Assembly: GCA_016191435.1 (NCBI GenBank)
Contig: JACPOQ010000035.1
Location: 124,001-188,000 of the forward strand
DNA from: Chloroflexota bacterium
GTDB taxonomy: Bacteria; Chloroflexota; Dehalococcoidia; Tepidiformales; Tepidiformaceae
DNA: 64,000 nucleotides
Direction of reading: 5' to 3'
Positions 8,189 through 17,525 of this stretch are shown here, piece after piece. Positions within the stretch are counted from its first letter, which is position 1. Each line of letters starts with the position of its first letter. The translations under genes were made by a program, and so were the position numbers. The notes under the pieces were generated by a model, which had not been told where the DNA came from, ran no database searches, and worked only from the letters and a program-made list of their open reading frames with translations.

Positions 8189-9561
8189 CCGCCGGCCTGA
8201 CCACCGCGTTCGTCGCCCGGGAAATGCGCACCCGCGGCTACGACGTGAACGAGGGCCCCGAGACAGCCATCGCCGGCGGCGCTGCCGACTCCCGCAACGT
8301 GCGTCCCGGAGACTTGTTCACCGCCTTCCCGGGCGAGAACACCGACGGCAATCTCTTCGTCGCGCAGGCACTCGCGAATGGTGCCGCCGCCGCCATCTGC
8401 TCGCGCGCGCCCGAAGGCAATTGGCCGGCCGCCACCATCGTCGTGGCCCCCGACCCAACGCGTGCCGTCGGCGAGCTCGCGCACGCCTGGCGCGAAGCCT
8501 GCGGCCCCCGCGTCGTCGGCATCACCGGCACCGTCGGCAAGACGACGGCCAAAGAAATGACGGCGGCCGTCCTTGCCACTCGCTTCCGCACGCACAGGAG
8601 CAGCGGCAACTTCAACTCGCGCGAGGGGCTGCCGCTCGCGCTCCTCAGCCTGCGCCGCGACGACGACGTCTCCGTGCTCGAAATGGGCATGGACAGCCCT
8701 GGCGAGATCATGCGGCTCTGCGAGATCGCCCGGCCCGAGATCGGCGTCGTCCTGAATATCGGTCTCACGCACGCAGAAAAGCTCGGCAGCATCGAGGCAA
8801 TTGCAGAGGAGAAGCTCTCCCTCCCGCGCGCCCTCCCCGCCGCCGGCACCGCCGTCCTTAACATCGACGACCCCCGGATCGCGCCCGTCGTGCACGAGCT
8901 CCGCTGCCGGGTCATCACCTTTGGTACCTCAGTCGCGGCCACGCTCACGTGGAGCGACTACAAGAGCGAGGGCCTCGCCGGCTCGCGCTTCCTCGTGCAC
9001 ACCCGCACCAGGCAGGCTCGCGTTGATTCGCCGCTCCTCGGCGAGCACACCGTCCCCGCCGCCCTTGCCGCGATTTGCACGGCCATGGCGCTCGGCATGA
9101 CGCTCTTCGATGCGGCGAACGCCGTGCGCGCGAGCGGCGCCACCGGCCGCGCGGCTACCCTGCCCGGCCGCAACGGCTCCACCATCATCGATGACCGCTA
9201 CAACGCCAGCCCCGCATCGCTCAGCGGCGCCCTGCGCATGCTGGCCGGGCTCGCCCCGCGCCGCTTTGCCCTCATCGGCAAGATGGCCGAGCTCGGGGCC
9301 GAATCCGAAGCAGAGCACCGCAAGGTCGGCCGTGTCGCCGCCGCCTCCTGCGACGTGCTTGCCACCTTCGGCGACCTGGGCCGCATCGTCGCCGATTCCG
9401 CCCGCGAAGCCGGCCTCGCCGAGTCGCACTGGTTCGCGGCAAAGGAAGACGCCGCGGAGTTCATCGCTGCACACCTCCGCGAAGGCGACACCGTGCTGGT
9501 GAAGGGCTCCCGCAGCGAAGCGCTCGAAACCGTCATCCCTCTGCTGGAGGTGGCGCCGTGA
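8185..9561 (+). CDS. murF: UDP-MurNAc-tripeptide--D-Ala-D-Ala ligase
   Basis: MurF adds D-Ala-D-Ala to the UDP-MurNAc tripeptide using ATP, the last cytoplasmic peptide step. The 458-residue protein has the Mur ligase P-loop GITGTVGKTTAKE (112-124, Lys119), then SSGNFNSREGLPLALL and EMGMDSPGEI, typical of MurF, followed by VLNIGLTHAEKLGS and IDDRYNASPASL in the C-terminal domain. The N-terminal domain has AADSRNVRPGDLF, the uridine-binding region. It overlaps ftsI and mraY by 4 bases each. murE, which usually precedes murF, is missing here. Confidence 0.95.
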   Translation: MTAGLTTAFVAREMRTRGYDVNEGPETAIAGGAADSRNVRPGDLFTAFPGENTDGNLFVAQALANGAAAAICSRAPEGNWPAATIVVAPDPTRAVGELAHAWREACGPRVVGITGTVGKTTAKEMTAAVLATRFRTHRSSGNFNSREGLPLALLSLRRDDDVSVLEMGMDSPGEIMRLCEIARPEIGVVLNIGLTHAEKLGSIEAIAEEKLSLPRALPAAGTAVLNIDDPRIAPVVHELRCRVITFGTSVAATLTWSDYKSEGLAGSRFLVHTRTRQARVDSPLLGEHTVPAALAAICTAMALGMTLFDAANAVRASGATGRAATLPGRNGSTIIDDRYNASPASLSGALRMLAGLAPRRFALIGKMAELGAESEAEHRKVGRVAAASCDVLATFGDLGRIVADSAREAGLAESHWFAAKEDAAEFIAAHLREGDTVLVKGSRSEALETVIPLLEVAP

Positions 9562-10526
9562 TCCACGCGCTCATCTCCGGCGTCATCAGCTTCGGGATCG
9601 CGCTGGCCCTCGGCTGGCCCATCCTCCACTACCTCCGCGCCCAGAAGGTGGGCAAGAGCATCAGCGAATACCAGCCGCAGACCCACCAGGTGAAGGCCGG
9701 CACGCCGACCTTCGGCGGGTTTATGATCTGGGTGCCTACCTTCATCGTCACCGCCGTCGCCGTGGACTGGTGGAAGAACCAGTCGATCCTGTTGCCACTC
9801 GCGATGATTACCATCACCGGCGCCGCGGGTTTCGTGGATGACCTGGGCACGTTGCAGCACCGCCGCCAGGGCGGCCTCAGCTGGCGCTTCAAGATCGGAT
9901 TCACCACGCTCCTCGCCGCTGGCGCCGCCTGGGTGCTCTACGACCAGATCGGTGTGCAGTCCATCCACATCCCCTGGGAAGGCAGCCACAAGCTGGGGCT
10001 CTTCTACCTGCCGGTCGCCGTTATCGCCATCGTCGCTACCACCAGCGCGGTCGCAGTCACCGACGGCCTCGATGGCCTCGCGGGCGGCACCACGCTCATC
10101 GCGTTCATCGCTTACGGCATCATCGCCTTCATCCAGGGGCAGGAATTCGTCGCCACGTTCGCCTTCATCATCGCGGGCGCGAACCTCGGGTTCGTCTGGT
10201 ATAACGCCCATCCCGCGCTGGTGATCATGGGCGATACGGGCGCGCTCGCTCTCGGCTCGAGCCTTGCCGTGGTCGCGCTGATGACGGGCCAGTGGCTGCT
10301 GCTCCCGCTCATCGGCATCGTCTTTGTCATCGAAGCGATCAGCAACGTCATCCAGATCGGCTACTTCAAGCTCAGCGGCGGCAAGCGCGTGTTCAAGCGC
10401 GCCCCCTTCCACCATCATCTCGAAGAGAGCGGCTGGGCCGAGACCCAGGTCGTCACGCGCGCCTGGATCGTCGGCATCGGCGCCGCCATGCTCGGCGTCG
10501 CCTTCGCCCTGGCGGTGCCCGCATGA
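9558..10526 (+). CDS. mraY: Phospho-N-acetylmuramoyl-pentapeptide transferase
   Basis: MraY is the multi-pass membrane enzyme that transfers phospho-MurNAc-pentapeptide from UDP to undecaprenyl phosphate, making lipid I. The 322 residues carry the signature regions GTPTFGGF, FVDDLGT (Asp94-Asp95), the catalytic TDGLDGLAGG loop (Asp169 and Asp172), MGDTGALALGS and the ending FKRAPFHHHLEESGW, which holds the HHH motif. Length is at the short end of the family (about 320-360). It starts with a GTG that overlaps the murF stop in a GTGA arrangement and shares ATGA with murD. Confidence 0.97.
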   Translation: MIHALISGVISFGIALALGWPILHYLRAQKVGKSISEYQPQTHQVKAGTPTFGGFMIWVPTFIVTAVAVDWWKNQSILLPLAMITITGAAGFVDDLGTLQHRRQGGLSWRFKIGFTTLLAAGAAWVLYDQIGVQSIHIPWEGSHKLGLFYLPVAVIAIVATTSAVAVTDGLDGLAGGTTLIAFIAYGIIAFIQGQEFVATFAFIIAGANLGFVWYNAHPALVIMGDTGALALGSSLAVVALMTGQWLLLPLIGIVFVIEAISNVIQIGYFKLSGGKRVFKRAPFHHHLEESGWAETQVVTRAWIVGIGAAMLGVAFALAVPA

Positions 10527-11923
10527 CCGCCCAGGTGATGGCCGCGAACGGAGGCGTGCCGGAGGTCCGCGGCCGCCGCGTGCTCGTCTATTCGATGGGC
10601 ATGGAAGGCCGCGACCTCGCCGCGTGGATGGTCCGCAATGGCGCCTCCGTCGTCATGTCCGATACCCGCAGCGATGCCCAGCTCGCCGCGGCGCGCGCAA
10701 CCGCCCCCGCCGGCGTCGAGCGCGCCGTCACCGGTGGCGCACTGCTCGACCCCGAGGGCTTCGACCTTGTCGCCGTGTCCCAGTCGGTGCTCCGCTACGA
10801 CCCGGCGCTGGCCCGCGCCCGCGCGCTGGGCATCCCGGTAACGTCGCAGATGCGGCTCTTCCTGCAGCTTTGCCCCGCGCCGGTCATCGGCATCACCGGC
10901 TCCAGCGGCAAGTCCACGACGACCGCGCTCGTCGGCGCCATCGCCTCGGAGTCCGGCGCGGATTACGCCATCGGCGGCAACATCGGCGAGGCGCTCCTCG
11001 GCCGCCTCGCCGAGATCGGCCCCGAGACGAAGGTCATCCTCGAGATCAGCCACACCCAGCTCCAGTACACCGACCGCTCGCCCGCCATCGCCGCGGTCAC
11101 GAACGTCACACCGAACCATCTTGACCAGTTCACCTGGGACGAATACGTCGGGCTGAAGCGCAACATCCTCGCGCGCCAGGCCAGCACCGACGTCGCGGTC
11201 ATGAACGCGGACGACCACACGAGCCTGGCGCTCATGGCCTCCGTCCGCGGCCGGCTGGCCCGCACTTCGCTCCGGGGTGAGGTCGATTCTGATGGCGCCT
11301 GGCTGGACGGCAACGAGATCTACGTCCGCCGCGGGCACTACGCCCGCGAGGTCTGCAGCCGGCTCCAGGTCCGCCTGCGCGGCGAGCACAACCTCGCCAA
11401 TGTGGTCATGGCCGCCGCGATCGCCGACGCCGCCGGCTTCCCCGTCGAGGCCATGGCGGCAGCGATCTCGAACTTCACCGGCGTTGCCCACCGCCTCGAG
11501 GCCGTCGGGCAGGCGCGCGGCGCCACCTGGGTGAACGACAGTATCGCCACCTCGCCCGAGCGCACGATGGCGGGCCTGCGCTCCTTCGATGAGCCCGTCG
11601 TCCTCCTGCTCGGCGGGCGCGAAAAGAAGCTCCCTCTCGACGGCCTCCAAGAGCTCGTGCGCGAGCGCTGCCGCGCGGTCATCTGCTTCGGCGAGGCAGG
11701 CGACCTCTTCTGCGAAGCGATGGAGCGCACCGCCGTCCCAACCCGGCGCGAACCGACCCTTGATGCCGCGGTCGACGCGGCGGCCGCACTGGCGCAGCGC
11801 GGCGATGTCGTCCTCCTGTCGCCCGCCGGCACGAGCTTCGATGTCTATCCCAGCTTCGAAGCGCGGGGCGAAGCCTTTCGCCAGCTCGTGCGCGCGCTGC
11901 CCGGCTTCACGGAGGTGCGCTGA
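10523..11923 (+). CDS. murD: UDP-MurNAc-L-alanine--D-glutamate ligase
   Basis: MurD adds D-Glu to UDP-MurNAc-L-Ala with ATP. The 466-residue protein has an N-terminal Rossmann-like domain (RRVLVYSMGMEGRDLA), the P-loop GITGSSGKSTTT (123-134, Lys130), NVTPNHLDQF, and the C-terminal ATP-domain pieces HRLEAVG, WVNDSIATSPE and LLLGGREKKLPL. The stretch that usually reads LSSFQL in MurD is EISHTQLQ here, so the Ser pair is replaced. Its place between mraY and ftsW supports MurD over MurE. The start at 10523 overlaps mraY by 4 bases; the open frame further upstream lies inside mraY. Confidence 0.9.
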   Translation: MTAQVMAANGGVPEVRGRRVLVYSMGMEGRDLAAWMVRNGASVVMSDTRSDAQLAAARATAPAGVERAVTGGALLDPEGFDLVAVSQSVLRYDPALARARALGIPVTSQMRLFLQLCPAPVIGITGSSGKSTTTALVGAIASESGADYAIGGNIGEALLGRLAEIGPETKVILEISHTQLQYTDRSPAIAAVTNVTPNHLDQFTWDEYVGLKRNILARQASTDVAVMNADDHTSLALMASVRGRLARTSLRGEVDSDGAWLDGNEIYVRRGHYAREVCSRLQVRLRGEHNLANVVMAAAIADAAGFPVEAMAAAISNFTGVAHRLEAVGQARGATWVNDSIATSPERTMAGLRSFDEPVVLLLGGREKKLPLDGLQELVRERCRAVICFGEAGDLFCEAMERTAVPTRREPTLDAAVDAAAALAQRGDVVLLSPAGTSFDVYPSFEARGEAFRQLVRALPGFTEVR

Positions 11924-13107
11924 TGACCGCTGCATCGCGCACCGGTGAATGGGCGCCGGGCCGCCCCGATTTCGCGCTCCTCGCGCTCACGGCCGTCCTC
12001 ACCATCACCGGGCTCGTCGCCGTGTGGAGCGCGAGCTTCGTCATCGGCCTCGCCACCTTTGGCGATGCCAACTATTTCATCGTCCGCCAGGTCGCCTGGG
12101 CCGCGCTCGGCCTCGTCCTCATGGCCGTTGCCATTCGCACCGACTACCGCATCTACCGGAAGTACTCGGTCGTCATCATGGCCGGCACTATCGCTACCCT
12201 GGCGGCCGTCCTGCTGGTCGGCGTCGAAGTCAACGGCGCGCGCCGCTGGCTCGGCTCCGGCCAGCTCACGGTGCAACCCGCCGAGTTCGCGAAGCTCACT
12301 GTCATCCTCTACCTCGCGGCGTGGCTCGCGAGCAAGGAGAACAGCGCCATCCGCAGCGTCGAGCACGGCCTCTTCCCGTTCATCGTCATTATCGGGCTCG
12401 TCGGTGGCCTGATCATGCTCGAACCAAGCCTCGGCACGACCATGACCATCCTCGTCATCACCGTGACGATGTTCTGGGTCGCCGGCGCTTCCTTCACCCA
12501 GATGCTCGCACTGGGTTTTGCCGGCGCGCTGGCGATCGGCCTCCTCGCGTCCGTCTCCGGCTACCGCGCCGACCGCCTCTCCGGCTTTTTCAACGGCGCC
12601 AGCGACCCTGCCGGCGGCGGCTTCCAGACGCTCCAGTCGGTCATGGCGATCGGGAATGGCGGCATCCACGGCCTCGGGCTCGGCGCCAGCCGTGGCAAGT
12701 TCTTCTATATCCCCGAAAGCCACACCGACGGCGTCTTCGCCATCATCGGCGAAGAGCTCGGGCTTGTGGCAACCGTCGCGGTGCTCTTCCTGTTCATGCT
12801 GCTGATGTTCCGCGGCTTCCAGGTCGCGCGCCGCGCCCGCGACGAATACGGGATGTTGGTCGCGACGGGCATCGCCACGTGGATCGCGTCCCAGGCGCTG
12901 CTCAATATCGGCGGCATCACCCGCATCATCCCACTGACGGGCGTCCCGTTGCCGTTCCTTAGCTTCGGCGGCACCGCGCTTGCATCCGTCATGTTCGCGA
13001 TGGGCGTGCTCATCAACATTTCCCGTTACGGCCGCGACCGCGGTGGCTACAACGACGAGCACAGCGCCGCGCGGCGCCGCCGCGTCATCAGCAGGAGGCG
13101 GGCATGA
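11923..13107 (+). CDS. ftsW: Lipid II polymerase FtsW (SEDS family)
   Basis: FtsW is the multi-pass SEDS glycosyltransferase that polymerises lipid II at the septum with FtsI. The 394 residues begin with PDFALLALTAVLTITGLVAVWSAS typical of SEDS helix 1, then GARRWLG and QPAEFAKL (the conserved loop), LIMLEPSLGTTM, the catalytic-region ISGYRADRL-like segment seen as VSGYRADRL, and GLGLGASRGKFFYIPESHTDGVFAIIGEELGL. The ending PLPFLSFGGTALASVM is the family signature. It shares one base with murD in TGATG and overlaps murG by 4 bases. The C-terminal tail is Arg-rich. Confidence 0.95.
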   Translation: MTAASRTGEWAPGRPDFALLALTAVLTITGLVAVWSASFVIGLATFGDANYFIVRQVAWAALGLVLMAVAIRTDYRIYRKYSVVIMAGTIATLAAVLLVGVEVNGARRWLGSGQLTVQPAEFAKLTVILYLAAWLASKENSAIRSVEHGLFPFIVIIGLVGGLIMLEPSLGTTMTILVITVTMFWVAGASFTQMLALGFAGALAIGLLASVSGYRADRLSGFFNGASDPAGGGFQTLQSVMAIGNGGIHGLGLGASRGKFFYIPESHTDGVFAIIGEELGLVATVAVLFLFMLLMFRGFQVARRARDEYGMLVATGIATWIASQALLNIGGITRIIPLTGVPLPFLSFGGTALASVMFAMGVLINISRYGRDRGGYNDEHSAARRRRVISRRRA

Positions 13108-14192
13108 AACTCGCACTCACCGCTGGCGGCACAGCCGGTCACATCCAGCCGGCGCTCGCGGTCTGCGACGCCCTTCGCGCCCGGCCGGGCCTCGCGGTCG
13201 ATGTGCGCTTCTTCGGGCCAGAAGACCGCGGCGAGCGAACGCGCATCGAGGCGCGCAACATCCGCTTCGAGGCCGTGCCCGCCGGCGCGATCCGCGGGCG
13301 CGGGCCGCTCTCGCTCGGCCGGAGCATGCTGCGGCTTGGGCGCGGCTCCGCTGTGGCCCTCCGCAAACTCCGCGCCTTCGGCCCGGACGCCGTCTTCAGC
13401 ACGGGCGGCTACGGCAGCTTCCCCGCGAGCCTCGCCGCGCGCGCTCTGCGCCGCCCGCTCGTTGTCTTTCTCCCGGATGTCAGTCCGGGGTGGGCGGTGC
13501 GCGCCGAAAAGCGCCTTGCCACGCGCATCGCCACCACCACCGAGGCCGCGCTCGCGTTTCTGCCTTCGAAGAAGACGGCCGTTACCGGCTACCCGGTACG
13601 GCCCGCGTTCTTTGCCCAGACGCGCGAACAGGCGCGCGCCGCGCTCGGGCTCGCCGCGGACGAAAAAGTGCTGCTTGTCGGCACCTCGTCCCAGGGTTCG
13701 AAGGTCATCAACGCCGCCGTCTTCAAGTCGCTCCGCGATCTCGTCGAAGTGATGACTGTCTTCCACATCACCGGCGCCGATGATTACGACGAGGCCGCCG
13801 GCTTCGATAGCGTCCTCGGCGGCCTGTCCGCCCGGTACCACCCGGCGAAATTCCGCGAAGACCTGCCCGCACTCATGCAGGCCGCGGACCTCGCCGTGGC
13901 CCGCGCCGGCGCCAGCGTCCTCGGCGAGCTCCCCGCGGCCGCGCTGCCGGCGATCCTCGTCCCGGGCACCTATGCCGGCGGCCACCAGGCCGCAAATGCG
14001 GAATGGCTGGCAGGCCAGGGCGCCGCGGTTGTCCTCGAAGAGCCCGAACTGCCCGGCCTTGCCGAGCGTGTCCTCAATCTCATCGAAGATGTGCCGCGCC
14101 TCGCCGCGATGCGCGCCGCCTCCGCCGCGCTCGCGAAACCACGGGCCGCCGATGCCATCGCCGACCTCCTGTTGGAGGTCGCAAAGAGATGA
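13104..14192 (+). CDS. murG: UDP-GlcNAc--lipid I N-acetylglucosaminyltransferase
   Basis: MurG adds GlcNAc to lipid I on the inner face of the membrane to give lipid II. The 362-residue GT28-family protein has the N-terminal GGTAGHIQPAL (8-18, usually GGTGGHI), the STGGYGSFPASLAA motif, a second-domain loop LLVGTSSQGSKVIN, and the UDP-GlcNAc-binding region VARAGASVLGELPAAALPAILVP. The P-loop-like second glycine motif commonly reads GGSxG; here it is GTSSQGS. Overlaps of 4 bases join it to ftsW and murC. Confidence 0.95.
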   Translation: MKLALTAGGTAGHIQPALAVCDALRARPGLAVDVRFFGPEDRGERTRIEARNIRFEAVPAGAIRGRGPLSLGRSMLRLGRGSAVALRKLRAFGPDAVFSTGGYGSFPASLAARALRRPLVVFLPDVSPGWAVRAEKRLATRIATTTEAALAFLPSKKTAVTGYPVRPAFFAQTREQARAALGLAADEKVLLVGTSSQGSKVINAAVFKSLRDLVEVMTVFHITGADDYDEAAGFDSVLGGLSARYHPAKFREDLPALMQAADLAVARAGASVLGELPAAALPAILVPGTYAGGHQAANAEWLAGQGAAVVLEEPELPGLAERVLNLIEDVPRLAAMRAASAALAKPRAADAIADLLLEVAKR

Positions 14193-15562
14193 ACGAACCG
14201 CTTTCCGGCCCGGTCCATCTCGTTGGCATTGGCGGCATGCACATGTCCGCTATCGCCCAGCTCTTGTTGGAGCGCGGCATCCCCGTCACCGGCAGCGACC
14301 AGCGCCCCTCGGCCTTCACCGCCCGCCTCGAAGCGCTCGGCGCCACCGTCATCGAAGGCCACGACGCCCGCAACCTTGGCAACCCCGAGCTGGTTGTCAC
14401 GACCGCCGCCGCCGCGGCCGACAACCCCGAGATCGCCGAGGCGAAGCGCCGCGGCATCCCCGTCATCCTCCGCGCCGAGATGGTCGCGCGCCTCATCGCC
14501 GCGAAACGCGTGATCGCAGTCGCCGGCGCCCACGGGAAGACCACCACCTCCAGCCTCATCGCGTTCATCCTCGCCGAGGCCGGGCTGCAGCCGATGTACC
14601 TTCTCGGCGGCGAAAGCATCGATCTCGGTGGGCACGCCGCCTGGGGCGAAGGCGACCTTTGCGTCGTGGAAGCCGACGAGTACAAGCGCGCCTTCCACGA
14701 ATACAGCCCCGAATTCGCGGTGATCACGAACGTGGAGGCGGACCACCTCGATTACTACGGGACCCCCGAGGCCTACCACGAAGCCTTTTTGGTTTTCGGC
14801 CGCAAGGTTAAACCGGGCGGCCTGCTGCTCTGTTGTGCCGATGACCCCGGCGCCCGCCGCATCAGCGACGAGCTCGGCGATGACCCCTTGCGCCACGAAA
14901 CCTACGGCATCCAGGGTACGCGCTACTGGTCGGCCACGGACATCGCCCTGACCGATGCCGGCGGCGCCTTCACGCTGACGCGCGGCGGCTCACCGCTGGG
15001 CGAGCTGCACGTGCAGGTGCCCGGCGCCCACTTCGTCCTCAACACAATCGCCGCGAGCGCCATCTGCCTCGAAGTCGGTGTCCCGTTCGGCGCCGTCGCG
15101 CCGGCCGTCGCCCGTTTCCGCGGCGCCCGCCGCCGCTTCGAACGGGTCGGCGAAGCCGCTGGCGTCGTCGTCATGGACGACTATGCCCACCACCCCACCG
15201 AGGTGCGGACGACCATCGCCACCGCGCGCACGCGGTTCCCGGGCCGCCGCCTCATCGGCGTCTACCAGCCGCACACCTACAGCCGCATCGCCTACCTCTG
15301 GCACGAATGGACACGTTGCTGGCACGGCCTCGACGCGCTCGTCGTGCTCGAAACGTACGCCGCCCGCGAAGCTCCCCTCCCCGGCCGCGGCGCCGCCGAC
15401 CTTGCGGCCGCCATTACCGACCCTCCCTCCGCCTACGCCCGCGACTTCGATGATGCCGCGCGCCAGGCAGTGGCGCTCGCGCACCCCGGCGACGTTGTCT
15501 TCACCATCGGCGCCGGCGACGTCACGGAAGTCGGCCCGAAGATCCTGGAGTTGCTGCGATGA
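14189..15562 (+). CDS. murC: UDP-MurNAc--L-alanine ligase
   Basis: MurC adds L-Ala to UDP-MurNAc, the first peptide step. The 457 residues start with the MurC-type VHLVGIGGMHMSAIAQLL and then TGSDQRPS. The P-loop is GAHGKTTTSS (113-122, Lys117), followed by EADEYKRAFHEYSPEFAVITN-type sequence, NVEADHLDYYG, FRGARRRFE and VMDDYAHHPTEVRTT, all diagnostic for MurC. The ending VFTIGAGDVTEVG also fits. It starts at the ATG overlapping murG by 4 bases; the longer open frame lies inside murG. It shares ATGA with murB. Confidence 0.96.
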   Translation: MNEPLSGPVHLVGIGGMHMSAIAQLLLERGIPVTGSDQRPSAFTARLEALGATVIEGHDARNLGNPELVVTTAAAAADNPEIAEAKRRGIPVILRAEMVARLIAAKRVIAVAGAHGKTTTSSLIAFILAEAGLQPMYLLGGESIDLGGHAAWGEGDLCVVEADEYKRAFHEYSPEFAVITNVEADHLDYYGTPEAYHEAFLVFGRKVKPGGLLLCCADDPGARRISDELGDDPLRHETYGIQGTRYWSATDIALTDAGGAFTLTRGGSPLGELHVQVPGAHFVLNTIAASAICLEVGVPFGAVAPAVARFRGARRRFERVGEAAGVVVMDDYAHHPTEVRTTIATARTRFPGRRLIGVYQPHTYSRIAYLWHEWTRCWHGLDALVVLETYAAREAPLPGRGAADLAAAITDPPSAYARDFDDAARQAVALAHPGDVVFTIGAGDVTEVGPKILELLR

Positions 15563-16473
15563 CCGTGCTCGATACGCTCGCCGCAACGCTCGCGCCGCAC
15601 GGCGACATCAAGCCTGGCGAGCCCCTGTCGCGCCACACCACCTTCGGCGTCGGTGGGCCCGCGGACCTTTTCGTGACAGTGCGCGACGCCGCGGCGCTCG
15701 CCGCCGTCACGGTCGCCACCCACGATGCCGGCGTGGAGCAGTTCGTGCTCGGCAGCGGCAGCAACATCCTCGTCGCAGACGCAGGCATCCGCGGCGTCGT
15801 CATCGATAACCGCGCGCGTGCCGAGGCCGCCGACAGCAGCGGCGCTCTCGTGCGCGTGGAAAGCGGCGCGAGCTTCGCGGGATTCGCCCGCAAAATGTGC
15901 CGCCTCGGCCTCGATGGGTTGACCTGGGCCGTCGGCATCCCCGGCACCCTGGGAGGCGCCGTCGTCTACAACGCCGGCGCCTACGGCGGCTGCCTCGGCG
16001 ACGTCCTCACCCGCGTCCGCCTGCAGGACCACGACAACGGCGACCACTGGATCGAAGCCGCCGACCTCGGGCTCGTATACCGCGGCAGCGTCTTCACCCG
16101 TGGGCAGTTCGCCGGCAAGACCGTGCTCGAAGTCGAAGTCCGCCTGCAGCCCGCGGACCCCGTCGCGTTGCTGGCGCGCGCCGCCGCGAACGATGGCAAG
16201 CGCCTCGGCGCCCAGCCCCGCGGCCGCAACGCCGGCTCCATGTTCAAGAACCCGCCCCAATCGCCCGCCTGGAAGCTGATCGAGGCCGTCGGGCTGCGCG
16301 GCGCCGAGCGTGGCGATGCCGCCATCAGCGACAAGCACTGCAACTTCTTCGTGAACTACGGCAACGCCCGCGCCGCCGATGTGGCCTGGCTCGTGCACGA
16401 AGCCGAGCACCGCGTACAGGAACAATTCGGCGTGCGCCTCGAGCGCGAAGTCGCATTCGTGGGGGAGTGGTGA
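15559..16473 (+). CDS. murB: UDP-N-acetylenolpyruvoylglucosamine reductase
   Basis: MurB reduces the enolpyruvyl group on UDP-GlcNAc with NADPH and FAD, giving UDP-MurNAc. The 304-residue protein is type II in length. FAD-binding motifs are HTTFGVGGPADLF (26-38) and VLGSGSNILVAD (63-74). GIPGTLGGAVVYNAGAYGG is the second flavin segment. The catalytic serine lies in RNAGSMFKNPP, and the terminal region has EREVAFVGEW with the conserved Glu. It overlaps murC by 4 bases and ddl by 1 base. Confidence 0.96.
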   Translation: MTVLDTLAATLAPHGDIKPGEPLSRHTTFGVGGPADLFVTVRDAAALAAVTVATHDAGVEQFVLGSGSNILVADAGIRGVVIDNRARAEAADSSGALVRVESGASFAGFARKMCRLGLDGLTWAVGIPGTLGGAVVYNAGAYGGCLGDVLTRVRLQDHDNGDHWIEAADLGLVYRGSVFTRGQFAGKTVLEVEVRLQPADPVALLARAAANDGKRLGAQPRGRNAGSMFKNPPQSPAWKLIEAVGLRGAERGDAAISDKHCNFFVNYGNARAADVAWLVHEAEHRVQEQFGVRLEREVAFVGEW

Positions 16474-17525
16474 TGGTGAGGCGGCGCGTTGCAGCCATCT
16501 TCGGCGGGCGCTCGGGCGAGCACGAGGTCAGCATCCTCAGCGCGCGCAGCGTGATGCAGGCACTCGATACTGATCGCTGGGACGTCGTGCCATTTGGCAT
16601 CACCCGCAGCGGCGCCTGGCTCACGCCGGCACAGACACGCCAGGCCCTTGCCGCGGGCCAGCGCGCCTTCGTTGGGGGTGGCGCGTCCTTTCTTTCGAGT
16701 TCCGAGGCGCTGGCCGCGCTCGCCACCTGCGAGGTCGCGTTCCCGCTCGTCCACGGCACCTACGGCGAGGACGGCTGCCTCCAGGGGTTCCTCGAAATGG
16801 CCGCTATGCCCTATACCGGCGCCGGCGTCGCCGCCAGCGCCATCGGGATGGACAAGGCGCTTATGAAGGCGCTCTTCCGCGAGGCCGGCATCCGCACCCC
16901 GCGCTACGCCGTGGTCCGCTCGTGGGAGCTGACGGCGGGCGGGGTCCAGGCGCAGGAGTACATCGAAAGCACGCTCGGCTACCCCTGTTTTGTGAAGCCC
17001 GCCAACGGCGGCTCCAGCGTCGGCGTGACGAAGGTGCGTTCGCGCGAAGACCTGCCTGGCGCCTTCAACGCCGCTTTCGCCTACGACGACAAGGCCGTGG
17101 TGGAAGAGGCCATCTCCGGCCAGGAAGTCGAGTGCTCGGTCCTCGGCAACGAGGCGCCCGAGGTCAGCATCCCCGGTGAAATCGTCCCCGACCGCGAGTT
17201 CTACGACTACGACAGCAAATACGACCCGCGCTCGCGGACTGCCCACAACATCCCGGCGAACATCCCACAGGAGACGGCAGACCAGGTGCGCGAGCTGGCG
17301 CTTCGCATGTACACGGTGATGGGTTGCGAAGGCTATGCGCGCGTCGACTTCTTTGTGCGCAACGTCACCGAGGTCATCGCCAACGAGGTCAATACCATCC
17401 CCGGGTTCACCAGCATCAGCATGTACCCGAAGCTGTGGGAGGCCACGGGCGTCAGCTACCGCGACCTCCTCACCCGGATCCTCGAACTCGCCCTCGAACG
17501 CCACCAGCGGAGGGCCCGGCCGTGA
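16473..17525 (+). CDS. ddl: D-alanine--D-alanine ligase
   Basis: Ddl joins two D-Ala with ATP to give the dipeptide used by MurF. The 350-residue ATP-grasp protein begins with AAIFGGRSGEHEVSILSA, and has FPLVHGTYGEDGCLQGFLEMAAMPYTGAG, the ATP-binding YPCFVKPANGGSSVGV, EVECSVLGN and the metal-binding end GYARVDFF ... NEVNTIPGFTSISMYPKLWEA with normal spacing. It starts with the ATG in TGATGG shared with the murB stop. Inclusion of ddl between murB and ftsQ is a known dcw arrangement. Confidence 0.96.
   Translation: MVRRRVAAIFGGRSGEHEVSILSARSVMQALDTDRWDVVPFGITRSGAWLTPAQTRQALAAGQRAFVGGGASFLSSSEALAALATCEVAFPLVHGTYGEDGCLQGFLEMAAMPYTGAGVAASAIGMDKALMKALFREAGIRTPRYAVVRSWELTAGGVQAQEYIESTLGYPCFVKPANGGSSVGVTKVRSREDLPGAFNAAFAYDDKAVVEEAISGQEVECSVLGNEAPEVSIPGEIVPDREFYDYDSKYDPRSRTAHNIPANIPQETADQVRELALRMYTVMGCEGYARVDFFVRNVTEVIANEVNTIPGFTSISMYPKLWEATGVSYRDLLTRILELALERHQRRARP

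Noticed and set aside
10415-13116. Two long minus-strand frames opposite murD and ftsW
   Set aside because: Both are antisense to strong dcw genes and lack any recognisable motif; they reflect high GC at third positions.
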